A DNA stretch of 59,117 bases from Anaeromonas frigoriresistens (GTDB lineage Bacteria > Bacillota > Clostridia > Tissierellales > SIT17), in the NCBI RefSeq assembly GCF_016820655.1, contig NZ_WSFT01000022.1:1-59117 (forward strand), read 5' to 3'. Positions within the stretch are counted from its first letter, which is position 1. Each line of letters starts with the position of its first letter. Below, piece by piece: positions 1-7,635 of this stretch. The notes beneath the pieces are model-generated. The model searched no databases. It saw only the letters and a program-made list of their open reading frames with translations, and was not told where the DNA came from. The position numbers and the translations under genes are program-made.

Positions 1-62
1 AACGGTACGTACGGTGGTGTGAGAGGACGGTAATTAAAATAATTAATTACCTCCTACTCGAT
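1..62 (+). mobile_element. Group II intron, 3' end (domain VI and tail of domain V), partial
   Basis: The bases CGTACGGT (9-16) resemble the 3' strand of group II domain V. They are followed by a domain VI hairpin: GAG (21-23) pairs with CTC (57-59), AGG (24-26) with CCT (53-55), and a 9-bp stem 29-37/43-51 closes a 5-nt loop. A single unpaired A at 56 lies between the two outer helices, where the lariat branch point is expected, 7 nt from a 3' end of the AY type (A61-T62). The intron body and any reverse transcriptase lie left of the window. Confidence 0.8.
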
Positions 63-140
63 TGGGTGTCCAGTATGGGCATAAGACATAATGAGTCCAT
101 TGGAAAGATTGGAAAAGGACCTAAAGGTGCAGTAAATTAG
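63..140 (+). pseudogene. Possible 3' exon of a gene interrupted by the group II intron
   Basis: Right after the predicted 3' splice site one frame stays open for 25 codons (reading WVSSMGIRHN... and ending IGKGPKGAVN) and stops at a TAG at 138-140, about 20 nt before a terminator. This fits the C-terminal end of a gene that the intron entered, but the family is not recognisable and the piece is short, so it may be chance. Confidence 0.3.
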
Positions 141-159
141 ATATAATTAAGTATTTATT

Positions 160-198
160 CAGGTAAAGAGGTGTCCACCTATTTGCCTTATTTTTTTA
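160..198 (+). terminator. Rho-independent terminator
   Basis: Arms 161-173 and 176-188 pair over 13 positions with one G-U and one mismatch. They are followed by a TATTTTTTT tract. It would end transcription of the intron-carrying unit. Confidence 0.7.
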
Positions 199-252
199 TT
201 TGTATGTTTGTCTGTAGAAGCTAATATTAATGATTTCAGTTATTTAATAGCA

Positions 253-279
253 GAGAGACTTAGTGTCTCTATCTTTTTT
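253..279 (+). terminator. Second rho-independent terminator
   Basis: The stem AGAGAC (254-259) / GTCTCT (265-270) with a 5-nt loop is followed by ATCTTTTTT. It stands just before the pseB promoter and isolates that operon from upstream transcription. Between this terminator and the one at 160-198 I see nothing else. Confidence 0.7.
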
Positions 280-295
280 GTCACTTTTATGAAAT

Positions 296-324
296 TTGTC
301 ATTTTACTCAAGAAAACCTTTAAT
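296..324 (+). promoter_or_regulatory. Sigma-A-type promoter of the pse operon
   Basis: TTGTCA (296-301), a 17-nt spacer and TTTAAT (319-324) give two 5/6 matches with ideal spacing. The leader to the first gene is about 85 nt. A sigma-D-like GTCGATTA at 328-335 has no convincing TAAA partner at the right distance. Confidence 0.5.
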
Positions 325-418
325 TCTGTCGATTAATAATATAGAAAGTATTATATAATTAAGTTAGATTATTTTTATTGTAGTAGACAAACGAAAAGTT
401 ACCGAGGAGGAAATGAAT

Positions 419-1456
419 TTGTTAAATAATAAAACAATATTAGTTACTGGGGGAACAGGATCTTTTGGTAAAAAGTTCATTGAGATGATTTTAGAGAAGT
501 ATGATCCAAAAAAGATAATTATATATTCAAGGGATGAATACAAGCAAGGATTAGTTAGACAGCAGTTTAAAGATAAATTAGATAAACTTAGATTCTTTAT
601 CGGAGATGTTAGAGATAAGGATAGACTATATAGAGCCTTTGATGGGGTAGACTATGTTATCCATGCAGCAGCGATGAAGCAGGTACCTGCTTGTGAATAT
701 AATCCTTTTGAGGCTATAAAGACTAATATTCATGGAGCCCAGAATATTATTGATGCTGCTATAGATAGAGGTGTAAAGAAAGTGGTAGCCCTATCTACTG
801 ATAAAGCTGTAAATCCTATAAATCTATATGGAGGGACTAAGCTAGTATCAGATAAGTTATTCATATCAGCTAATGCTTATTCTGGAGATAAGCCTACTGT
901 ATTTTCAGTGGTTAGGTATGGGAATGTAGCTGGTAGTAGAGGCTCGGTAATACCATTTTTTAAAGATTTAATAGAGCAAGGAGTAAATGAACTTCCTGTT
1001 ACTGATTACAGGATGACAAGGTTCTGGATAACATTAGATGAAGGTGTAGAGCTAGTTTTCAAAGCTTTAGAAGAGTCAAAGGGTGGAGAGACATATATAT
1101 CTAAAATACCTTCATTCAAAATAACTGATCTAGCGAAAGCCATGCTTCCAGAAGGATCTATGAAGGAAGTAGGTATTAGAGAGGGAGAGAAACTTCACGA
1201 AGTTATGATAACTAGAGATGATTCTAGAAACACATATGAATATGAAAAACACTATATAATATACCCTCACTTTGAATGGTGGAACTTTAAAAAACACTTT
1301 ACTCCAGGAGGAAGATTGATAGAAGAAGGATTTGAGTATAATTCAGGAAATAATAAAGAGTGGTTAAGTATAGAAGACTTAAGAGTAGCAATGAATGAAT
1401 TAGGATTCATTCCTATTAAAGATGCTGCATTACTTGAAGCAGCAGTTACTAAATAA
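419..1456 (+). CDS. pseB: UDP-N-acetylglucosamine 4,6-dehydratase (inverting)
   Basis: First enzyme of the CMP-pseudaminic acid pathway: it converts UDP-GlcNAc to the 4-keto-6-deoxy-L-arabino sugar with bound NADP. An extended SDR protein of the PseB/FlaA1 type. The GGTGSFGKK nucleotide motif lies at the N-terminus, and the STDKA...NLYGGTK segment near residue 130 carries the Asp-Lys pair and Tyr-x3-Lys typical of inverting dehydratases. I prefer the TTG at 419 as start: GAGGAGG (404-410) is then 8 nt away, whereas the ATG at 413 leaves only 2 nt, and family members begin MxNNKxILITGG. First gene of a tightly packed eight-gene operon. Confidence 0.93.
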   Translation: MLNNKTILVTGGTGSFGKKFIEMILEKYDPKKIIIYSRDEYKQGLVRQQFKDKLDKLRFFIGDVRDKDRLYRAFDGVDYVIHAAAMKQVPACEYNPFEAIKTNIHGAQNIIDAAIDRGVKKVVALSTDKAVNPINLYGGTKLVSDKLFISANAYSGDKPTVFSVVRYGNVAGSRGSVIPFFKDLIEQGVNELPVTDYRMTRFWITLDEGVELVFKALEESKGGETYISKIPSFKITDLAKAMLPEGSMKEVGIREGEKLHEVMITRDDSRNTYEYEKHYIIYPHFEWWNFKKHFTPGGRLIEEGFEYNSGNNKEWLSIEDLRVAMNELGFIPIKDAALLEAAVTK

Positions 1457-1482
1457 ATATTACTTATAGAGTAGGTGAAGAA

Positions 1483-2676
1483 ATGGACAAACTGGCTATA
1501 TTAGGTGGGACTCCTATAAGGAAAGATTATTTGCCCTATGGAAGGCAAAATATAGATGAAGAAGATATAAAAGTAATAGTAGATACTTTAAAAAGCGACT
1601 ATCTAACAACGGGACCAAAAGTCAAAGAATTTGAAGAAAAAATTGCTAAATATGTAGGAGCTAAATATGCAGTAGCATTATCTAATGGTACTGCTGCATT
1701 ACATGCAGCTTGTTATGCAGCCGGCATAGGAGAAGGGGATGAAGTGATAACTACACCTCTTACATTTGCAGCATCAGCTAACTGTGTACTATATTTAGGT
1801 GGTACCCCGGTTTTTGCTGATATAGATCCTAAGACTTACAATATCGATGTGGAAGATATAGAGAGAAAAATAACTGATAAGACAAAGGCTATAATTCCTG
1901 TGGATTATACAGGACAAGCAGTAGATTTAGATAAAATCATGGAATTAGCTAAAAAATATAATCTAATAGTTATAGAGGATAGTGCCCATGCTATTGGAAC
2001 TGAATATAAAGATAAAAAAGTAGGTAGTATTGCAGATATGACAGAGTTTAGTTTTCATCCTGTAAAGCATATTACTACAGGAGAAGGTGGGGTTATTACT
2101 ACTAATGATAAGGATTTATATGAAAAGTTGATCCTATTTAGGACCCATGGTATCACTAGAGATAGTGATTTAATGACAGATAATAATCAAGGTTCTTGGT
2201 ACTATGAACAATTAGACTTAGGGTTTAATTATAGGATTACAGATTTTCAATGTGCCTTAGGGATTAGTCAACTTAATAAACTAGATGACTTTATCCATAG
2301 AAGACGAGAGCTAGTGAATATATATAATGATAAACTATCTAAAATGGATGGAGTTATTACTCCCTATGAATCTAAAGATTCTAATTCCAGCTGGCATTTA
2401 TATGTTATCCAATTAGAGCTTGAGAAATTTAATGGGGATAGAAAAGAAATTTTTGAAGCTTTAAAGGCAGAGAACATAGGTGTCAATGTCCACTATATAC
2501 CGGTACACTTGCATCCATACTATAAAAAGTTAGGATATGAGAAGGGATTATGTCCTGTAGCTGAAAGGGTGTATGAAGGGATCATTACACTGCCCTTACA
2601 TCCTTCTATGAAGAATGAAGATTTAGATGATGTAATTATGGCCTTAGAAAAAGTATTAGACTACTATAGGAAGTAG
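1483..2676 (+). CDS. pseC: UDP-4-amino-4,6-dideoxy-N-acetyl-L-altrosamine transaminase
   Basis: PLP-dependent aminotransferase of the DegT/DnrJ/EryC1 family. It should aminate C4 of the PseB product using glutamate. The PLP lysine is visible in FHPVKHITTGEGG (about residue 190), the VIEDSAHAIG segment holds the Asp/His that hold the pyridine ring, and the NGTAALHAA phosphate-binding loop is near residue 70. Full length (397 aa; family about 380). ATG follows a TAGGTGA site. 26 nt after pseB. Confidence 0.93.
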   Translation: MDKLAILGGTPIRKDYLPYGRQNIDEEDIKVIVDTLKSDYLTTGPKVKEFEEKIAKYVGAKYAVALSNGTAALHAACYAAGIGEGDEVITTPLTFAASANCVLYLGGTPVFADIDPKTYNIDVEDIERKITDKTKAIIPVDYTGQAVDLDKIMELAKKYNLIVIEDSAHAIGTEYKDKKVGSIADMTEFSFHPVKHITTGEGGVITTNDKDLYEKLILFRTHGITRDSDLMTDNNQGSWYYEQLDLGFNYRITDFQCALGISQLNKLDDFIHRRRELVNIYNDKLSKMDGVITPYESKDSNSSWHLYVIQLELEKFNGDRKEIFEALKAENIGVNVHYIPVHLHPYYKKLGYEKGLCPVAERVYEGIITLPLHPSMKNEDLDDVIMALEKVLDYYRK

Positions 2677-2683
2677 GGGTATT

Positions 2684-3424
2684 ATGAGTAAAGTTATTGC
2701 TATTATACAAGCTAGAATGGGATCTAGTAGACTCCCAGGTAAGGTACTATTAGATATCTGTGGGAAGAGTGTATTAGAACATGATATATTAAGGATAAAA
2801 CAATCCAAGGAAATTGATCAGATAATTATAGCTACCACTGAAAGTCCTAATGATGATGATATTGTTAAGGAAGTTAATAGACTAGGGATTAAAGTATTTA
2901 GAGGTAGTGAAGAAGATGTACTGAGTAGATATTATCATGCAGCTAAAGAAAATAACGGTGATATAATTGTGAGGATCACTTCTGATTGTCCATTGATTGA
3001 TCCTAAAATTGTGGATGAAATCATTAAATTTTATAAAGATAATGACTATGACATAGTGACAAATGGAGGAGCAGATTTAAGTAAGAGAACTTATCCTAGA
3101 GGATTAGATACAGAAGTTTTTACATTTAAATGTTTAGAAGAAGCTTATAATAATGCTCAAGAAAAATATCAGAGAGAGCATGTAACCCCATATATATATG
3201 AAAATGATAAATATAAAAAATATTTTTATATGAACGATATAAACTATTCTAAATATAGATGGACATTAGATACTGAGGAAGACTTTGAGTTGATAAAAGA
3301 AATATATAAGTATTTATATAATGATAGACATGACTTTTATTTAGAAGATATAGTTAGATTGATGAAAGAAAATAAAGAGTTAATAAATATAAATAAAGAT
3401 ATAGAGCAAAAGAAGATTAAATAA
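2684..3424 (+). CDS. pseF: Pseudaminic acid cytidylyltransferase (SpsF/NeuA-like)
   Basis: Nucleotidyltransferase of the CMP-sugar type; here it most likely activates the finished nonulosonate with CTP. The N-terminal IIQARMGSSRLPGKVL signature (residues 6-21) is the nucleotide-binding loop, and RITSDCPLIDP (about 100-110) carries the metal-binding Asp. The C-terminus is lysine-rich and variable. SpsF-type proteins are also annotated as spore-coat polysaccharide enzymes; the pse gene order decides the assignment. Starts 7 nt after pseC. Confidence 0.85.
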   Translation: MSKVIAIIQARMGSSRLPGKVLLDICGKSVLEHDILRIKQSKEIDQIIIATTESPNDDDIVKEVNRLGIKVFRGSEEDVLSRYYHAAKENNGDIIVRITSDCPLIDPKIVDEIIKFYKDNDYDIVTNGGADLSKRTYPRGLDTEVFTFKCLEEAYNNAQEKYQREHVTPYIYENDKYKKYFYMNDINYSKYRWTLDTEEDFELIKEIYKYLYNDRHDFYLEDIVRLMKENKELININKDIEQKKIK

Positions 3425-3426
3425 AG

Positions 3427-3900
3427 GTGTTGAAAAGGGTGAATGTAGAATTAAAGCTTGTAAATAAACGGCATTGTGAATTACTATATGAGTGGGCTAA
3501 TGATGAGTTAGTTAGAGAACATGCTTTTAATACAGAGCAAATTGACTACGGTGAGCATAAAAAGTGGTTTGAAAATAAAATCAATTCTCCTAATACTTAT
3601 ATCTACATAGCTTATATTGAAGAAATTGCAATAGGACAAATAAGAATAGATATAGAAGATGACATAGGATTTATAGATTATAGTATAGATAAAGAGTATA
3701 GGGGTAAAGGCTATGGTACTACAATATTAAAAAAAATAGTAGAGAAGTTTGTGACTAAAGATAAAGTTGTTAAGATGTTAGTAGGAAAAGTAAAAATAAA
3801 GAATACTGCATCACAAAAGGCTTTCAAGAATTCGGGATATACCAGAAATACGAAAAATGATACTATTGAATATTATATTAATCTTACTAAGGATAATTAG
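3427..3900 (+). CDS. pseH: GNAT N-acetyltransferase, PseH-like
   Basis: A 157-aa GNAT protein. In the pathway PseH transfers acetyl from acetyl-CoA to the 4-amino group made by PseC. The acetyl-CoA pyrophosphate loop is seen as YRGKGYGT (about residues 96-103). Starts are ambiguous: GTG 3427 directly follows the pseF stop, but GTG 3439 is 9 nt from AAAGGTG and gives MNVELKLVN. The C-terminus runs up to the ribosome site of the next gene. Confidence 0.8.
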   Translation: MLKRVNVELKLVNKRHCELLYEWANDELVREHAFNTEQIDYGEHKKWFENKINSPNTYIYIAYIEEIAIGQIRIDIEDDIGFIDYSIDKEYRGKGYGTTILKKIVEKFVTKDKVVKMLVGKVKIKNTASQKAFKNSGYTRNTKNDTIEYYINLTKDN

Positions 3901-3910
3901 GAGGATATTT

Positions 3911-4960
3911 ATGAATAAAAGGATAAAAATAAATGATAGGTTTATAGGTGATGGATATCCATCATATATAATAGCAGAAATGTCAGCAAATCATGCTGGC
4001 GACATAGATAGAGCTATAGAGATTATACATGCTGCAAAAGAAGCTGGTGCAGACTGTATCAAAATACAAACATATACAGCTGATACTATGACAATCGACT
4101 GTGATAAAGAGTATTTCAAAATAAAAAAGGGAACATGGGAAGGAGAAAACCTATACAAATTATACGAGAAAGCATATACACCATGGGAATGGCAGGCTAG
4201 ACTTAAAGAAGAGGCTGAAAGTATAGGTTTAGATTTTCTTTCTACCCCCTTTGATAAAACTGCCGTAGATTTTTTAGAAGAATTAAATGTAAAGTTTTAT
4301 AAAATTGCCTCTTTTGAATTGGTTGATATTCCACTTATTAGATATATAGCTTCAAAGGGAAAACCAATCATTATGTCCACAGGAATGGGAACATTAGAAG
4401 AAATTGAAGATGCAGTAAATGCCATAAGAAAAGAAGAGAATAATGAAATATGCCTTCTTAAATGTTCTAGTGCCTATCCAGCAGTTCCTAAAGATATGAA
4501 TTTAAAAACTATAGAGTATTTAAAAAGTAATTTTGGAGTAATTGCGGGATTATCAGATCATACATTAGGGTCATTAGGAGCAGTGACTGCAGTTGCATTA
4601 GGAGCTAAAATAGTAGAGAAGCATTTTTGTATAAGTAGAGAAATTGAAAATCCTGATTCATCTTTTTCTATGGAACCCCATGAATTTAAAAAAATGGTAC
4701 AAGATATTCGAATAGTTGAAAAAGCCATAGGTAAAGTTGACTTTGAGGTATCGGAAAGAGAACATGTAAGTAGAGGATTTAGAAGGTCTATATTTGTAGT
4801 TAAGGATATGAAAAAAGGAGACAAATTTACTGAAGAAAATATGAGAATAATTAGACCAGGCTATGGAATTAAGCCTAAATATTATGACGATGTAGTTGGA
4901 AAAAGAGCTAATAGAGATATAGAAAGAGGAACACCGCTTAATTGGGATATGGTGATTTAG
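3911..4960 (+). CDS. pseI: Pseudaminic acid synthase (NeuB family)
   Basis: Condenses the 6-deoxy di-N-acyl altrose with phosphoenolpyruvate to make the nine-carbon acid. The NeuB TIM barrel occupies most of the protein: IAEMSANHAGD at the start, ADCIKIQTY, FLSTPFD, CSSAYPA, GLSDHT and EKHFC in order. A C-terminal SAF antifreeze-like domain begins with SRGFRRSIFVVKDMKKGD. The ATG at 3911 is 6 nt from TAGGAGG and gives 349 aa, the usual length; an upstream in-frame TTG would add a spurious hydrophobic stretch. Confidence 0.95.
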   Translation: MNKRIKINDRFIGDGYPSYIIAEMSANHAGDIDRAIEIIHAAKEAGADCIKIQTYTADTMTIDCDKEYFKIKKGTWEGENLYKLYEKAYTPWEWQARLKEEAESIGLDFLSTPFDKTAVDFLEELNVKFYKIASFELVDIPLIRYIASKGKPIIMSTGMGTLEEIEDAVNAIRKEENNEICLLKCSSAYPAVPKDMNLKTIEYLKSNFGVIAGLSDHTLGSLGAVTAVALGAKIVEKHFCISREIENPDSSFSMEPHEFKKMVQDIRIVEKAIGKVDFEVSEREHVSRGFRRSIFVVKDMKKGDKFTEENMRIIRPGYGIKPKYYDDVVGKRANRDIERGTPLNWDMVI

Positions 4961-4961
4961 T

Positions 4962-5651
4962 ATGAAAGTACTTATTGTAACCGTAAAACCATGGAATATA
5001 AAAAAATCTATTCAATTAAAAAAAGAGAATAAAAATATAGATGTATTTATTATTACTGATAAAAATGAATTAACTTATGAAAATATAAGAGATATTAATC
5101 CAGACTATATTTTTTTTCCACATTGGTCTTGGATGATACCAAAGGATATATATTCCAACTTTAATTGTATTGTATTTCATATGACTGATCTACCCTTTGG
5201 AAGAGGGGGTAGTCCATTGCAAAATCTAATGTCTAGAGGTATAAAGGATACGAAAATATCTGCTATAAAGGTAGATGGAGGTATTGATACAGGAGATATT
5301 TATTTAAAGGAAGACTTAAATCTCAATGGGACTGCCGAAGAAATATTTATTAGAGCTTCTAATATTGTATTTGAAAAAATGATTCCACAAATCATAGATA
5401 GAAAAATAGAACCTATTAAACAACAGGGAGATGTAGTTAGTTTTAAGAGGAGAACTCCTAAAGATAGTGAATTAGATACTAGCTTTGATTTAGAGAAAAT
5501 ATATGATTATATTAGAATGTTAGATGCAGAGGGATATCCAAATGCATTTATAGAGTTTGGAAATTATAGATTAGAGTTTAGTAGGGCATCTTTAAAAAAC
5601 AATAAAATAATAGCAGATGTAGAAATAGTAGAGGTGAATGAAAATGAGTAA
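4962..5651 (+). CDS. Sugar N-formyltransferase-like protein
   Basis: A 229-aa formyltransferase-fold protein, likely using N10-formyltetrahydrofolate to formylate an amino sugar. The catalytic region reads FHMTDLPFGRGGSPLQ (about residues 68-83), so the His and the LPxxRG loop are present. The Asn two residues before the His in most family members is Val here. The Asp of GGIDTGDI (about 105-112) is kept. Sits between pseI and a deacetylase, so its likely substrate is a pseudaminic acid intermediate, not initiator Met-tRNA. Starts 1 nt after pseI and overlaps the next gene by 8 nt, so it is probably translationally coupled. Confidence 0.75.
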   Translation: MKVLIVTVKPWNIKKSIQLKKENKNIDVFIITDKNELTYENIRDINPDYIFFPHWSWMIPKDIYSNFNCIVFHMTDLPFGRGGSPLQNLMSRGIKDTKISAIKVDGGIDTGDIYLKEDLNLNGTAEEIFIRASNIVFEKMIPQIIDRKIEPIKQQGDVVSFKRRTPKDSELDTSFDLEKIYDYIRMLDAEGYPNAFIEFGNYRLEFSRASLKNNKIIADVEIVEVNENE

Positions 5652-6327
5652 AATACTAGTGGTAGCTGCTCACCCAGATGATGAAATATTAGGCTTAGGT
5701 GGTACTATACGAAAAAGAATTGATCAAGGAGATATTGTTGATTGTTTGATTTTAGGGGAAGGAATGACTTCTAGAGGAAATAAGAGAGATGATACTGATG
5801 AACAAGTTTTAGAAAGTCTACATAAGGATACTTTAGATTCAGCAAAGATAATAGGATTTAGAAGTGTATATTTCTCTAATTTTCCTGATAATAGATTTGA
5901 TTCAGTAGATTTACTTGATATTATTAAAGAAGTTGAAAAATATATTACAATTCTAAATTCAGATATAATCTATACTCATCACTATGGAGATCTAAATATT
6001 GATCATAAAAAAACATTTGAGGCAGTGATAACTGCATCTAGACCAGTAGGAGAGTATAGTGTTAAAGAAATATATTGCTTCGAAACCCCATCATCTACAG
6101 AGTGGAATTTTCAATATGGAGATAATATGTTTAAACCAAATGTATTTATTGATATAAAAGAAACACTTGAAGAAAAACTTAATGCAATGGCATGCTATAA
6201 AACAGAGTTAGGAGAATATCCTCATCCTAGATCTTTGAAAGCATTAAAGCTAATAGCAGCTAGATGGGGCACAGTAGTAGGAAAAGAATATGTTGAAGCC
6301 TTTGAGTTGATTAGAAAGGTTCAATAA
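5644..6327 (+). CDS. PIG-L family N-deacetylase
   Basis: Zinc deacetylase of the PIG-L/LmbE type. The AHPDDE motif is at residues 8-13, and the second metal site is in THHYGDLNIDHK (near residue 118). It should remove an N-acetyl group from a sugar. I chose the second ATG (5644): GAGGTG (5631-5636) is then 7 nt away. Overlap with the formyltransferase suggests paired action, with deacetylation freeing the amine that is then formylated. This is inference from order, not shown by the sequence. Confidence 0.85.
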   Translation: MSKILVVAAHPDDEILGLGGTIRKRIDQGDIVDCLILGEGMTSRGNKRDDTDEQVLESLHKDTLDSAKIIGFRSVYFSNFPDNRFDSVDLLDIIKEVEKYITILNSDIIYTHHYGDLNIDHKKTFEAVITASRPVGEYSVKEIYCFETPSSTEWNFQYGDNMFKPNVFIDIKETLEEKLNAMACYKTELGEYPHPRSLKALKLIAARWGTVVGKEYVEAFELIRKVQ

Positions 6328-6328
6328 C

Positions 6329-7384
6329 ATGAAAAATATAGGAATAAGAGTTGATGGTGGAAAATCTGTAGGTATGGGGCATTTAGTTAGATGCTTATCT
6401 TTGGCTAAAGAGTTAAGACAAAATGGAGATAATGTTTATTTTTTAAGTAAATTTGAAGATGGCATAAAAAAGATAGAAATAGAAGGGTTTAAATATATTA
6501 AATTACAAGAAGATAACGAGGAGAAAATTGAAGGGTTTCATTATGGAAATAAGTCTGAATTAATCAATGAAGTTGAACAATTATCTTCTATAATAAAAGA
6601 AAAGAATATAAGTGCTTTAATAGTAGATAGTTACAATGTGACTAAAGAGTGCTTTTTAGATTTGAAAAAAGAAGTAGATACCTTAATATATATTGATGAT
6701 ATTAATAAATTTTCTTATCCAGTAGATATCATAATAAATGGGAATATTACTGCTACTGATATGAACTATGAAAGATACTATGAAAAAGAATTGCTATTAC
6801 TTGGAGCTAAATATACTTTAATAAGGGATGAATTTAAAAACCTTCCCAAAAAAGTTATTAATAAAGATATAAAAGAAATCATGATAACTACAGGAGGATC
6901 TGATCCTTATGGTGTAACATTAAAAATACTAGATTCATTAAATCTAGATTTAAAAAAGATAAAATATAATGTAGTGATTGGTAATGGGTTTGATAGAGAA
7001 CTAATATGTGAACTTGAAGAACGCTACCATTTGAATGAAAATATTATATTTCATAAAAACCCACCTAGTATGTCTGAGATAATGTTAAAGTCAGATATTG
7101 CTATATCATCAGGAGGAAGCACTATATATGAGTTATGTGCCACTGGAACTCCTGCCATTACATTTATATATGCAGAAAATCAAGAATCCTTAGTTAAAAA
7201 GATGGAAAAGGAAGAATATATAAAAAGCTTAGGATGGTTTAATGAGTTTGATAAAGAATCCTTACAGAATACACTAAAACAATTAGTAGGTTATAGTGAT
7301 AGAGAGAATATATCAAATAAAATAAAAAAGCTAGTTGATTGTAATGGAGCCAGACGAACTGCTGATATAATATCAAATTTATAA
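6329..7384 (+). CDS. pseG: UDP-2,4-diacetamido-2,4,6-trideoxy-L-altropyranose hydrolase
   Basis: GT-B fold hydrolase that removes UDP so that PseI can act. N-terminal RVDGGKSVGMGHLVRCLSLA (residues 7-26) is the PseG signature with the catalytic His. The C-terminal donor-binding region shows TTGGSDP, SSGGSTIYELCATGTP. 351 aa, normal length. Last gene of the operon, one base after the deacetylase, followed by a terminator. With this gene, all six core steps of CMP-pseudaminic acid synthesis are present. Confidence 0.92.
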   Translation: MKNIGIRVDGGKSVGMGHLVRCLSLAKELRQNGDNVYFLSKFEDGIKKIEIEGFKYIKLQEDNEEKIEGFHYGNKSELINEVEQLSSIIKEKNISALIVDSYNVTKECFLDLKKEVDTLIYIDDINKFSYPVDIIINGNITATDMNYERYYEKELLLLGAKYTLIRDEFKNLPKKVINKDIKEIMITTGGSDPYGVTLKILDSLNLDLKKIKYNVVIGNGFDRELICELEERYHLNENIIFHKNPPSMSEIMLKSDIAISSGGSTIYELCATGTPAITFIYAENQESLVKKMEKEEYIKSLGWFNEFDKESLQNTLKQLVGYSDRENISNKIKKLVDCNGARRTADIISNL

Positions 7385-7386
7385 AA

Positions 7387-7431
7387 GAGATATAAGCATA
7401 CCTTATAAGGTATGTTTATATTTCTTTTATG
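7387..7431 (+). terminator. Terminator of the pse operon
   Basis: CATACCTT/AAGGTATG with flanking ATATAA/TTTATAT pairing makes a long hairpin, followed by a T-rich stretch. 7432-7635 after it holds no gene I can support; it should contain the promoter of the next gene but no clear -35/-10 pair was found. Confidence 0.65.
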
Positions 7432-7635
7432 TGTAATTATATAGAGTAAGTATAAACTACAATTTATAAAATTAACTAATCTTCTGTAAAAATATAATGT
7501 TAAAAATTTCTATTAATAGGAAGGGATAAGAGACTTCAGTAGAGAATCAAATTTTTAAAGGAATATTAATACTAGGTATATGATAGAAAGATTAGCAGGG
7601 ATACTATTTTAAACTCGTGTGAGTGGAAGAATGAG

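Noticed and set aside
326..337. Sigma-D (flagellar) -10-like GTCGATTA before pseB
   Set aside because: Only 6 of 8 bases fit and no TAAA element lies 14-16 nt upstream; a better sigma-A pair exists at 296-324.
4962..5651. Methionyl-tRNA formyltransferase (fmt)
   Set aside because: Too short (229 aa vs about 310), lacks the tRNA-binding C-terminal domain, and lies within a sugar operon.
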